Below are positions 9,037 to 18,800 of a stretch of DNA of 64,000 nt, one piece after another. The position numbers were made by a program, and so were the translations under genes. The DNA comes from Lachnospiraceae bacterium. Lineage in GTDB: Bacteria > Bacillota > Clostridia > Lachnospirales > Lachnospiraceae. Position 1 is the stretch's first letter. Every line of letters begins with the position of its first letter. The DNA is taken from NCBI GenBank assembly GCA_015057625.1, contig SVDZ01000008.1:1-64000 (forward strand), read 5' to 3'. The notes under the pieces were generated by a model that was not told where the DNA came from, searched no databases, and saw nothing but the letters and a program-made list of their open reading frames with translations.

Positions 9037-10302
9037 CTATTTTACCACATTTCCGCCAACAATTGTATGCTTAACTTCACCAAATACTTTCATTCCGTCA
9101 AATGGTGTGTTTTTTCCCTTTGATTTGAAGGTGTTTACATCAACTGTGTACTCTTTGTCAACGTCAATGATAGTTATATCTGCCACTTTTCCAACACTGA
9201 TATCGCCTTTTTCTATCCCAAGAACCTTCGCCGGATTGTAACTCATCTTTTCAGCCAACTGCATTGGTGTAATATGCCCCGGTTTAAGAAGGTATGTTAC
9301 TGTAAGCGGAACTGCTGTCTCAAGACCGACTATACCAAACGGTGCCTCTGTTATTGGTCTGGCTTTTTCCTCAGCACTGTGAGGTGCATGGTCTGTGGAA
9401 ATAACATCCATTATATTATTCTTAAGTCCATCTATAAGCGCATCCACATCTTCTCTTGTTCTAAGAGGTGGATTCATTTTAAAGTTTGCATCATTGCTGG
9501 TCATATCATCAGTACTCATTGCAAAATGATGTGGACATACTTCAGCTGTAACTTTCACCCCATCTTCCTTTGCTTCTTTCACCATTGTCACGCTGTCTTT
9601 AGTTGAGCAATGGCAGAGATGAAGAGTTGCCCCTGTCTCTTTTGCCAGCAAAATATCTCTTGCCACAATTATATCTTCAACCGCGTTACTGATTCCCTTA
9701 ACTCCGTACTCTTTGGATTTTTCTCCGAGATTAATAACCCCGCCCTGAACGAGATTAATATCTTCACAATGAGCCATTACAGGCACTCCAAGTTTTGCCG
9801 CATTCTTCATTGCCTCTCTGTAAACACCCGAATCCATAACTGATTTTCCATCTTCACTGATGGCACAGATACCGGCATTTTTAAGTTCCTCGACATCTGT
9901 AACTTCTTTTCCAAGCATTCCTTTTGTAACAGAGCCTACAGGCAAAACATTTACCGGCGATTTTTCTTTCGCCTTATCTACGATGTACTTTACAACCTCT
10001 GCACTGTCTACAACAGGCTTGGTGTTTGGCATACAACAAACAGTTGTATATCCGCCATTTGCAGCCGCATTACCACCGGTCTCAATATCTTCCTTGTATG
10101 TAAGCCCCGGATCTCTGAAATGAACATGCAAATCGATAAGCCCCGGAACAACAAAACATCCCGAAGCATCAATCACTTCATCTGCTGTTTCAATATCTTT
10201 TGATATTGCTTTTACTCTGTCGTCTTCAATTAATATATTTGTAATCTCATCTCTTTTTTCAGCCGGGTTGATAACGCGACCATTTTTTATTAACAGTGTC
10301 AT
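9037..10302 (-). CDS. pyrC: Dihydroorotase
   Basis: It cyclises carbamoyl aspartate to dihydroorotate. The 421-residue protein is a type I amidohydrolase. The zinc ligands appear in DLHVHFRDPG (about 57-66), further histidines in MAHCED and LHLCHCST, and the catalytic Asp in ISTDHAPH. GGAGA lies upstream of the ATG. The gene begins 12 nt after the stop of a DUF2079 membrane protein, so the two are probably co-transcribed. No pyrB or carA is visible in the window. Confidence 0.95.
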   Translation of the reverse strand: MTLLIKNGRVINPAEKRDEITNILIEDDRVKAISKDIETADEVIDASGCFVVPGLIDLHVHFRDPGLTYKEDIETGGNAAANGGYTTVCCMPNTKPVVDSAEVVKYIVDKAKEKSPVNVLPVGSVTKGMLGKEVTDVEELKNAGICAISEDGKSVMDSGVYREAMKNAAKLGVPVMAHCEDINLVQGGVINLGEKSKEYGVKGISNAVEDIIVARDILLAKETGATLHLCHCSTKDSVTMVKEAKEDGVKVTAEVCPHHFAMSTDDMTSNDANFKMNPPLRTREDVDALIDGLKNNIMDVISTDHAPHSAEEKARPITEAPFGIVGLETAVPLTVTYLLKPGHITPMQLAEKMSYNPAKVLGIEKGDISVGKVADITIIDVDKEYTVDVNTFKSKGKNTPFDGMKVFGEVKHTIVGGNVVK

Positions 10303-10314
10303 AAAATCATCTCC

Positions 10315-12210
10315 CTATTTCTTTTTGTATATGATAAGCATATTTTTCACTTCACTAACAACTTCATAATCATTTGTCAGATAATATGAAAAATTATCAT
10401 TATCGCTACTGTATCCACCTCTTAAATCTATCACAGCATAGTCCTGATTTACTTCCATACCTTCTTTTAATACAACAACGTTATTGTTAAAATATAAATG
10501 CGGCATCATAAATCCGGATGTTGCAACAGACGCATCCTTTGGAATCAGCGAAGAAATGGCATTCTCCATCTGTATGTAATTATTTTCATTTTCCTTATAT
10601 CGTTTTGTGTAGATTTCCCACTTAGGGAAAGTCACACATGTAAACAAAAATGCTGTTATAAGAACTGAGGAAATACCCCAAATCTTTACTTTTTCACTAT
10701 CCCACTCGCTGACTGTCATAATTGCAATATACATCATCAATGCAACTGTACCGTAATTGTACTGGAATCCGATATCATGCATGTACGGATATGAAGGAAG
10801 CATATTAATAAGTATAAATGTCATGAAAAGGACATATCTTGAATATTTCTTTTTTTGTATTAATGCAATGCTAAGTGGCAATATCATCAGAAAGATATAT
10901 TTCAATTTTTCCGTATTTGCCATCTGCGAAAGCATGTATGAAATATTTGACGGAATAGTTACAGCAACCTGAGTCAAGCCCTTTGAGTAATCATACAAAA
11001 TATTTCCAAATCTGGAATCAAAATTCTGATCACCGTAAGACTGAATCACCTTCATTGCAATGTAAAAGTATACCAGAGAAGCTCCTGATAAAATAACTCC
11101 TCTCTTTGCATCCTTCGCTGAGAGCAAAAGAAAAAGTCCGATACTTAAAACAACTATAGCCGCATCTTCCTTTACCATACACACTGCAAGCGCCGATAGT
11201 ATAATTCCCACCGTATTTTTCTTTTCAAGTGCCAAAAGAAGGCAAAAAATTGTTAACGGAAGAACGCAGTTCTCATGAAAATCATAATATGTTCCCGAAG
11301 CCACTGCAGGAAACAGACAATAAATTGCGCACATCACAATAGTCATCTTATTTGAAATTCCATAATGCTTACACAAAAAGTAAAGCGGTATAACAGCAAG
11401 TCCCAATACTAACGCCTGCATAATCTGAACCGTAATCGGTGATGAGAATATAAAATAAATTGGTAACATCAAATAATAAATCGGAGAAAAATGAACTCCA
11501 AAATGAGAAAAATTACCAAGTTCAGGTCTCTCAACAGACGTAACCGGTTTTAATGTATTTTTCAAATTTTCAAACATCTGCGCAAAAATACCAAAATCAA
11601 AAGTCGAATTACTGAATGTTTTGTATCTGTCGCATCCAATTACTCCAATAAATACAATAAGTGCAAAACCTATGGCACAACAAATGGCAAATGCCACTTT
11701 ATCATTTATTTTTATTTTGCTTATAACATAGAATATATCTTCTCTGACATACGCTATTGCCAGAAGCGTCACAATAATACATGCAATACACACTTCTAAT
11801 ACTTCTTTATTATTTGTAATGGTAAAAAACGAATATATTATAATAAATGTTGGCATAGCTAATCTCGCAACTATAGGATTGTAATAATATATCACTCCCG
11901 CAGCCATAGAAAGTAACAGCATCATTAAAATCAAAGATGATATACTTTCCTGCTGAAGATAATTCAGATTTTCAATAGGCTTGTATGTTTTATTCATCAT
12001 GTTGGCGGCAAATACACCAATCACTCCAGACACTACAACACCCTCAACTATTTTTTTATAGTACTCATTAAACCATTTTACTATATTGAAATCGGATGAT
12101 TTTTCAACTGTTTTTTCAGCATCATTTTCAACTGTTTTTTTAACTGTTTTTTCCATCTCTTTTTCAACAGCATTAGCTTGATTTTTCATTTTGCTTTTAT
12201 TTTCAGACAT
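10315..12210 (-). CDS. DUF2079-family multi-pass membrane protein
   Basis: This is a 631-residue integral membrane protein. A charged low-complexity N-terminus (about 1-45, repeats of EKTV/KKTV) precedes about 12 hydrophobic segments and a short soluble C-terminus. The extracytoplasmic stretch with STFDFGIFAQM and NFSHFGVHFSPIYYLMLP matches the DUF2079 family, which resembles GT-C glycosyltransferases. Its function is unknown. It is the first gene of the run that continues into pyrC 12 nt later. GGAGGG precedes the ATG. A lipid-linked sugar transferase role is possible by fold only. Confidence 0.75.
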   Translation of the reverse strand: MSENKSKMKNQANAVEKEMEKTVKKTVENDAEKTVEKSSDFNIVKWFNEYYKKIVEGVVVSGVIGVFAANMMNKTYKPIENLNYLQQESISSLILMMLLLSMAAGVIYYYNPIVARLAMPTFIIIYSFFTITNNKEVLEVCIACIIVTLLAIAYVREDIFYVISKIKINDKVAFAICCAIGFALIVFIGVIGCDRYKTFSNSTFDFGIFAQMFENLKNTLKPVTSVERPELGNFSHFGVHFSPIYYLMLPIYFIFSSPITVQIMQALVLGLAVIPLYFLCKHYGISNKMTIVMCAIYCLFPAVASGTYYDFHENCVLPLTIFCLLLALEKKNTVGIILSALAVCMVKEDAAIVVLSIGLFLLLSAKDAKRGVILSGASLVYFYIAMKVIQSYGDQNFDSRFGNILYDYSKGLTQVAVTIPSNISYMLSQMANTEKLKYIFLMILPLSIALIQKKKYSRYVLFMTFILINMLPSYPYMHDIGFQYNYGTVALMMYIAIMTVSEWDSEKVKIWGISSVLITAFLFTCVTFPKWEIYTKRYKENENNYIQMENAISSLIPKDASVATSGFMMPHLYFNNNVVVLKEGMEVNQDYAVIDLRGGYSSDNDNFSYYLTNDYEVVSEVKNMLIIYKKK

Positions 12211-12242
12211 AACACCCTCCTGCTACTCAAATTGTCATATCA

Positions 12243-12271
12243 AGTGTACTTTAAATACTATTTTTTGTAAA
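12243..12271 (-). promoter_or_regulatory. Candidate promoter of the DUF2079-pyr gene run
   Basis: On the minus strand TTTACA (12266-12271) and TACACT (12243-12248) are 17 bp apart, leaving a leader of about 25 nt. No PyrR-binding or attenuator motif was recognised in this short leader. Confidence 0.5.
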
Positions 12272-12343
12272 GTAATACGGGCTTTCGACATTTTCAGATT
12301 TTCATTATTATTGCCCCTTTATTTTTACTATGCTATTATTAAA

Positions 12344-12395
12344 CTATACTATAGTTAAGCTATACTATTATTAAGCTATACTATTATATTTCTAT
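12344..12395. repeat. Three imperfect 16-17 bp direct repeats upstream of degV
   Basis: TTAA(A/G)CTATACTAT is repeated three times in tandem with slight variation. Each unit holds a TATACT hexamer usable as a -10 box. The array sits between the divergent DUF2079 and degV genes and probably contributes to degV transcription. Confidence 0.5.
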
Positions 12396-12427
12396 AGCAT
12401 TCTTGAATTCAGATAGAGGAGGTTTCT

Positions 12428-13312
12428 ATGTTTAAAATAATCAGCGACAGCGCTTGTGATTTATCTGAAGAATATATTTCAAAACACGACATTGATATTA
12501 TTCCTTTTTATGTTTCTTTCAACGAAAAGGATTATTATAAAGATGGTATCGAGATGAAGCGAGATGAATTTTATGACCGACTCGTTCACGACGGTCTTTT
12601 CCCAAAGACATCTCTTCCATCTGTTGAAGACTATATTGATTATTTCACGCCTTATGTGAAACAAAACATCCCAATTATATGCATTACTATTTCCACTGCA
12701 TTAAGCGGATCCTACAATTCTGCTTCTACAGCAAAAGATATTATTCTGGAGGATTATCCCGATGCGAAAATAACGGTAGTCAACTCTCTTGCAAATACCG
12801 CTTCACAGGCGCTTTTTGTAAATGAAGTTATCAGAATGAACGAGGATGGATTGAGTTATGAAACTGCAGTATCAAAATTGGATGGACTATGTAAAAATGC
12901 CATGATTTTCTTTACTGTGGGTTCACTTGACTATTTAAAAAAAGGAGGCCGTATCGGTAAGCTTGCCACAATGGCCACCGGTAAGCTTGGCATTAAACCT
13001 ATAATTATCATGAGAGGCGGAGAATTAAACATCGGTGGTGTGGGTAGAAACAGAAACAAACTTTTAAAATCCATAATTTCTCAGGTACATAATTATCTGA
13101 CTACAAACGGCAACTCTCCTGATGACTTCATCTACAACATGGGTGAAGGATATGATTCCGAAGAGGCCGCAAAGTTTCTTGAAGAAGCTGAAGCTACAAT
13201 CGGTTTCCCATCAGCCCGTGAATTAAATGTTCTGATCGGACCAACCAGTGCCTGCCACACCGGTCCTTATGCTCTGGGGCTTGCAGTTATAAAAAAATAC
13301 GAAAAACTATAA
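12428..13312 (+). CDS. DegV family fatty-acid-binding protein
   Basis: This 294-residue protein belongs to the DegV/FakB family. Members bind a fatty acid and, in systems studied, present it to the kinase FakA for phosphorylation. SDSACDL near the N-terminus and ISTALSGSYNSA (about 87-98) form the lipid-head binding site, and GRIGK with a C-terminal IGPTSACHTGPYALGL are typical. GAGGAGG lies upstream of the ATG. No fakA-like gene is nearby. The gene stands alone, bounded by divergent promoters and a terminator. Confidence 0.88.
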   Translation: MFKIISDSACDLSEEYISKHDIDIIPFYVSFNEKDYYKDGIEMKRDEFYDRLVHDGLFPKTSLPSVEDYIDYFTPYVKQNIPIICITISTALSGSYNSASTAKDIILEDYPDAKITVVNSLANTASQALFVNEVIRMNEDGLSYETAVSKLDGLCKNAMIFFTVGSLDYLKKGGRIGKLATMATGKLGIKPIIIMRGGELNIGGVGRNRNKLLKSIISQVHNYLTTNGNSPDDFIYNMGEGYDSEEAAKFLEEAEATIGFPSARELNVLIGPTSACHTGPYALGLAVIKKYEKL

Positions 13313-13326
13313 TTATTATTGATTCA

Positions 13327-13363
13327 AAAACGCCTCGCATGCCTATAAGCTGCGAAGCGTTTT
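13327..13363. terminator. Bidirectional terminator between degV and the SGNH gene
   Basis: A 13-bp stem with one mismatch (13327-13339 with 13351-13363) carries an A run before and a T run after, serving both converging genes. Confidence 0.85.
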
Positions 13364-13393
13364 TTTCTATCTATTATTATTTTTTATTTTGTA

Positions 13394-14383
13394 TCAATTA
13401 ACTCCATGTTTCTTTAACTGATCAATCCAAATAGAATAATATTCAGCTTTAAGATGAACACCATCCCATGTATATTTTTCTTTTACTCCACCTTTTTTAT
13501 CAATAATATTTTCGTTCATATCTATGTAAAAAATATTTTGATAATCTGCAAGCTGCTTAACTGCCTCATTATAAGAATCAATTGTAGTGTTCTTAAATGC
13601 CGGATGTTTTTTCTGATATTTTGTGGTAACTTTCATCATTCCCATAATGAATATCTTTGCATCAGGCTGAAGTTTTCTGATTTCAGTAACTACTTCTTTG
13701 TATTTTGCCTTATAATCTTTTTTAGTGCGATACCCCAGTTCATTTATACCAATCATTATATAAATCTTTTTAAAGGACTTTTGCTTGAGTGCTTTTTTAA
13801 TGTTGATATTTGTAGTAACTGTTTTTGTTACAGTTTTATTCTTTTTCTTTATTTCCTTCTTAACTTTGGCTTTGATAAATTTTTCTTCCAATATCTTATT
13901 AAGTGAAATACCTTCTTTTGAATAAAATGTAGCTTTCTTCAAACCACCATACAGCTTGATTCCCTCTACTCTGGAATCACCGATGAACAGTGCATCACTA
14001 AAATAGTTATCATCCACCTGTGTATATTGATACTCTGTCACAGGCTCTGTCGTCACAATCTCTGTGGAATTATCAAATGATGTAGTTTCCTCTTCCGGTT
14101 CGTCAACTACTTCTCCGTCATCCTCGTCAGGCCCATCATAATTTTCCATCTCCATGATCTCTAAATTATTTTTATAAACATCCGGTGCAAGAATTCTGGT
14201 GAACAGAGGATAATCTTTCTGAATAAGAATTTTATCCCCTTTGATTAAAACTACCGCAAGAGACGCAACTGAGATCAACACACTTGATAAAACAATAAGA
14301 GTCATCAATGTATTTCTTCTGAAATTCTTTAATATATATTTAATTGTAATTTTTCTAAACTTAAGAATAACTTTATTTTTCAT
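13394..14383 (-). CDS. Membrane-anchored SGNH hydrolase/acetyltransferase partner of MBOAT
   Basis: This is a 329-residue protein with one N-terminal membrane helix (about 25-47), an acidic linker rich in Glu, Asp and Thr (about 85-120), and an SGNH-fold domain (about 130-329). The catalytic Ser lies in FIGDSRVEG, the block III Asn in IGINELG, and the Asp/His pair in WDGVHL. It starts 26 nt after an MBOAT acyltransferase. MBOAT/SGNH pairs (DltB-, AlgI- or PatA/PatB-like) move acyl groups across the membrane and attach them to extracellular polymers. The polymer modified here is unknown. Confidence 0.8.
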   Translation of the reverse strand: MKNKVILKFRKITIKYILKNFRRNTLMTLIVLSSVLISVASLAVVLIKGDKILIQKDYPLFTRILAPDVYKNNLEIMEMENYDGPDEDDGEVVDEPEEETTSFDNSTEIVTTEPVTEYQYTQVDDNYFSDALFIGDSRVEGIKLYGGLKKATFYSKEGISLNKILEEKFIKAKVKKEIKKKNKTVTKTVTTNINIKKALKQKSFKKIYIMIGINELGYRTKKDYKAKYKEVVTEIRKLQPDAKIFIMGMMKVTTKYQKKHPAFKNTTIDSYNEAVKQLADYQNIFYIDMNENIIDKKGGVKEKYTWDGVHLKAEYYSIWIDQLKKHGVN

Positions 14384-14409
14384 TACAAAGAAAAAGACCC
14401 TTCATTTTA

Positions 14410-15798
14410 TTAAAATCTAAAATATAAAAAAGGATTCTCTGCTGACACAAGTATCAGGTAAATACTAATCCAAAACAGTACAAGTAAAACAATCTTTGTT
14501 ACATACTTGTTGTAATACTTATCCAGAATTGCCATTGGAAGCGGTGTCGCACATATAATACATATAAGTAACAGCCACCAATACTGTCCTAAATATTTAA
14601 CAAGAATCTCTTTAGTATCTATATCAACCATTCCGCTTATTGGAACGAAGAACATTCTGGCGATATATAATAATGCCTGTTTGATGTCTGTGATTGCAAA
14701 TATCATCCATGAAACAGGTATTAGAACAAGCATATAAAGCCTGCTGATTATTACATGCTTTTCTAGGAATTGTAAGAGGAACATCTTTTCAACTATCAGT
14801 ATTACAAAAAACAATATTCCCCACAAAACAAAATTCCAACTGGCTCCATGCCACAATCCTGTAAGAGCCCACACAACGAAAAGATTGAAAATCATACGCT
14901 TCTTTCCCTTACGATTTCCACCTAAAGGAATATACACATAGTCTCTAAACCATCTTCCCAATGTAATATGCCATCTTCTCCAAAATTCTGTGGCACTTTT
15001 GGAAATATACGGGTCAGCGAAATTGACGGGAAAATAAAATCCCATCATTCTTCCAAGCCCTATTGCCATCATAGAATAGCCGGCAAAATCAAATAAAAGC
15101 TGGAACGAATAGCTCCAAGCTCCAATCCAGGCCATTGGTGTAGACATTCCATATACACCAACTGTCTGAACACTGTTCCACAATGTTCCGATTTGGTTTG
15201 CCAATATCACTTTATAGGCAAGACCAACAGTAAACGCCACTGCACCGGCTTCGAGATCTTTTCTCGTGGTACGTCTTCTCTTAAGTTCATTTCTAACTTC
15301 TCTGTAATTGACAATCGGTCCCGCAATAAGCTGTGGAAACATTGACACATATGTTGCAAATGGCAATATACTTTTTTCTACTTCAAACTTTCCTCTGTAT
15401 GCATCTATTACATAAGACATAATCTGGAAAGTATAAAAGCTGATACCGATTGGCAAAGTAATATGAACATATTTTATTATTTCATGACCTGCAATCATAT
15501 TTATGTTTTCAACAAAAAAGTTTGTGTACTTAAAAATTCCAAGCATTGAAATATCAAATATCAATGCAATTGCAGCCCATCTTTTTCTGTGATCACTGTT
15601 TACCATTTTCAATGTAAGTAAATGGTTCACAATAATTGATCCCACCATAAGAACAACATACTTTGGCTCTCCAAAAGCATAAAAAGTCAAACTTGCAAAT
15701 AAAATAACCAAGTTTCTGATACTCTTTGGCGCAATATTGTACACTATAAAAAATATAACTAAAAATCTAAAAATAAACTCTATACTAGAGAAAACCAC
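14410..15798 (-). CDS. MBOAT family membrane-bound O-acyltransferase
   Basis: This is a 462-residue polytopic acyltransferase of the AlgI/DltB/PatA type. The start is taken as GTG at 15798: AAGGAG lies 6 nt upstream and the product begins (M)VFSSIEFIFRFL, as usual in the family. Upstream in-frame codons fall in a terminator hairpin and are rejected. Family motifs are FWRRWHITLGRWFRDYVYIP (about 265-284) and LTGLWHGASWNF, which holds the conserved catalytic His. It likely passes an acyl group to the SGNH protein encoded just downstream. An intrinsic terminator separates it from purL. Confidence 0.88.
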   Translation of the reverse strand: MVFSSIEFIFRFLVIFFIVYNIAPKSIRNLVILFASLTFYAFGEPKYVVLMVGSIIVNHLLTLKMVNSDHRKRWAAIALIFDISMLGIFKYTNFFVENINMIAGHEIIKYVHITLPIGISFYTFQIMSYVIDAYRGKFEVEKSILPFATYVSMFPQLIAGPIVNYREVRNELKRRRTTRKDLEAGAVAFTVGLAYKVILANQIGTLWNSVQTVGVYGMSTPMAWIGAWSYSFQLLFDFAGYSMMAIGLGRMMGFYFPVNFADPYISKSATEFWRRWHITLGRWFRDYVYIPLGGNRKGKKRMIFNLFVVWALTGLWHGASWNFVLWGILFFVILIVEKMFLLQFLEKHVIISRLYMLVLIPVSWMIFAITDIKQALLYIARMFFVPISGMVDIDTKEILVKYLGQYWWLLLICIICATPLPMAILDKYYNKYVTKIVLLVLFWISIYLILVSAENPFLYFRF

Positions 15799-15817
15799 AC
15801 CTGTCTCCTTGCCTAAA

Positions 15818-15863
15818 ATATGGCTGTTGCAACAAAAATACAAATCCGATGCAACAGCCATAT
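15818..15863 (-). terminator. Terminator of purL
   Basis: A perfect 14-bp stem (15818-15831 with 15850-15863, arms built on ATATGGCTGTTGCA) is followed by TTTT on the minus strand. It lies between the purL stop and the MBOAT GTG start. Confidence 0.85.
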
Positions 15864-15891
15864 ACAACTTTTCAAACTATAGTTTTACTGA

Positions 15892-18800
15892 TTACTTGAA
15901 GTATGATACACCTGACTCAAATACCTTGAGATCCTGCTCACCATAAATATTCATGGCAACTGCATCACCCTTACGCTCAATATGCGCCATCTTACCGAAG
16001 CATCTTCCATCAGGCGATGTAATACCTTCGATTGCAGCGTATGAACCGTTGACATTCCATTCTTCGTCCATTGTTGGCTGTCCAAGTTCATTTACATACT
16101 GAGTAGCAACCTGTCCGTTTTCAAACAACTTCTTAATCCACTCTTCATTAGCAACAAATCTTCCTTCTCCGTGAGATGCTGCATTTACATAAGTCTTTCC
16201 AACCTCTGCCATCTGTAACCATGGTGATTTGTTTGAAACAACCTTTGTGTAAACCATCTTAGACACATGTCTGTTGATTGTGTTGTATGTAAGAGTAGGT
16301 GAATTTTCATTCTGTCCCGTAATCTCTCCATTAGGAACGAGTCCAAGCTTAATAAGTGCCTGGAATCCATTACAGATACCAAGTGCAAGTCCATCTCTCT
16401 CATTTAGGAGTTTGTGAACTGCCTCTTTCATCTTTTCATTTCTGAATGCAGTAGCAAAGAATTTAGCTGAACCGTCAGGCTCATCACCGGCACTGAATCC
16501 ACCTGGGAACATAATAATCTGAGACTGATTAATGCTATCTTCAAATACTTTTACTGAGTCTCTTATATCTTCAGCGCTAAGGTTCTTAAATACCTTTGTT
16601 ATTACATTTGCTCCGGCTTTTTCAAATGCCTTTGCTGTATCATACTCACAGTTTGTTCCCGGGAATACAGGAATAAATACTGTAGGTTTTGCTATTTTAT
16701 TTTTGCAAATATAGATAGAGCCTTTATCGTATACAGGTGTGTCAAGAACTGTTGTATCCTTGTGGCTTCTTGTTGGGAATACTTTTTCAAGCGGTTTTGT
16801 CCAAGTTGAGATAGCTTCTTCCATATCAATAACCTGATCACCATACTCAAAGCTCTGCTTATCTGTAGTTTCACCGATGAGTACATAACTTGTAGTAATA
16901 TCATCAAGTTTGTCTGCAGGTATTTCGGCAATGATATTACCGAATTCAGGTGCAAATAAATCTGATCCAGGAATCTGCGCGCTAATCTTAACACCAATCT
17001 TATTACCGAATGCCATCTTACTTACTGCAGGAATAACACCCTTTGAATCAAGCGCATAGGCTGAAACGATAACCTTCTTCTGAATCATGTCATGGATTGC
17101 TGCATACAATTCCATAATCTGCTCATAATTTGGCTTCTCATATCTGTCTCTTCCGATTTCAAACTTAACAATCTTACTTCCTGCTTTCTTAAATTCAGGA
17201 GTAATAACATCTGCTTCTTTAGCAACGTCAACTGCAAATGAAACAAGTGTTGGAGGAACATCGATATCATTGAATGTTCCTGACATTGAATCCTTTCCTC
17301 CGATTGACGGAAGACCGAATCCCATCTGTGCATCATAAGCTCCAAGAAGTGCTGAGAATGGCTGGCTCCATCTCTTTGGATCTTCTGTCATTCTTCTGAA
17401 GTACTCCTGGAAAGTAAATCTGATTTTGCTGTAGTCACCACCTGTAGCAACAACTTTTGCAACAGATTCAATAACTGCGTACATAGCTCCGTGGTAAGGG
17501 CTCCATGTAGAGAGGTATGGATCAAAACCGTAACTCATCATAGTTACTGTGTCGCATTTTCCTTTTAATACAGGAAGTTTTGCAACCATAGTCTGTGTTT
17601 CTGTCATCTGGTACTTACCACCGTGTGGCATAAATACCGAACCTGCTCCGATTGATCCGTCGAACTTCTCAACTAATCCCTTCTGTGAACATACATTGAG
17701 ATCTGCGAGAGTCTCTAACCATTTTGCCTTAACGTCTGCAACTTCTTCTTTCTTGAAGAAATTATTTTCTTCGCTTGGCATTTCCACATAAACTGAAGTC
17801 TCCTGATGAGCTCCGTTTGTATCCAGGAATGCTCTTGAAAGATTAACGATTTCTTTTCCTCTCCACTCAAGAACAAGTCTTGGGTCTTCTGTTACATATG
17901 CAACTTCGATAGCTTCAAGGTTTTCTTCATTTGCATATGCGAGGAACTGCTCAACGTCTTTCTTATCTACAACAACTGCCATTCTCTCCTGTGACTCTGA
18001 AATAGCAATTTCAGTTCCGTCAAGACCGGCATATTTCTTTGGCACTTTATCAAGGAAGATGTGTAAACCGTCTGCAAGTTCTCCGATAGCAACTGATACA
18101 CCACCTGCACCAAAGTCGTTACATTTTTTGATAAGTTTACTAACTTCTTCTCTTCTGAACAATCTCTGAATCTTTCTTTCAGTAGGTGCATTACCTTTCT
18201 GAACTTCTGCTCCACATGTCTCAATTGATTCTTCTGTGTGAACCTTTGAAGATCCTGTTGCTCCACCACAACCGTCACGGCCGGTTCTTCCACCAAGAAG
18301 AATAATGATATCTCCCGGATCAGATGTTTCTCTGATAACTGCACGTCTTGGAGCGGCACCCATAACAGCACCGATTTCCATACGTTTTGCAACATAGTCA
18401 GGATGATATATTTCTTTAACAAGTCCTGTAGCAAGACCAATCTGGTTACCGTATGAGCTGTATCCATCAGCGGCACCCTGAACGAGTTTCTTCTGTGGAA
18501 GTTTACCCTTGAGTGTTTCCTTCATAGATTTGGTTGGATCTGCAGCACCCGTAACACGCATAGCCTGATATACATAAGTACGTCCTGAAAGTGGATCTCT
18601 GATAGCTCCACCAAGACAAGTAGCTGCGCCACCGAATGGTTCAATTTCAGTTGGGTGGTTGTGTGTTTCATTCTTGAAGTTAACAAGCCACTCCTCTGTC
18701 TGTCCATCTACCTCAACAGGTACAACGATTGAACAAGCATTTATCTCATCAGACTCTTCCTGATCGTCTAACTTACCTTCTTTTTTGAGTTTTCTCATAG

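Noticed and set aside
12211..12271. PyrR attenuator before the pyr gene run
   Set aside because: The leader is only about 25-30 nt, with no anti-antiterminator motif or terminator.
15799..15867. Longer N-terminus of the MBOAT protein
   Set aside because: The extra codons fall in the purL terminator hairpin, and a GTG with AAGGAG gives the normal family start.
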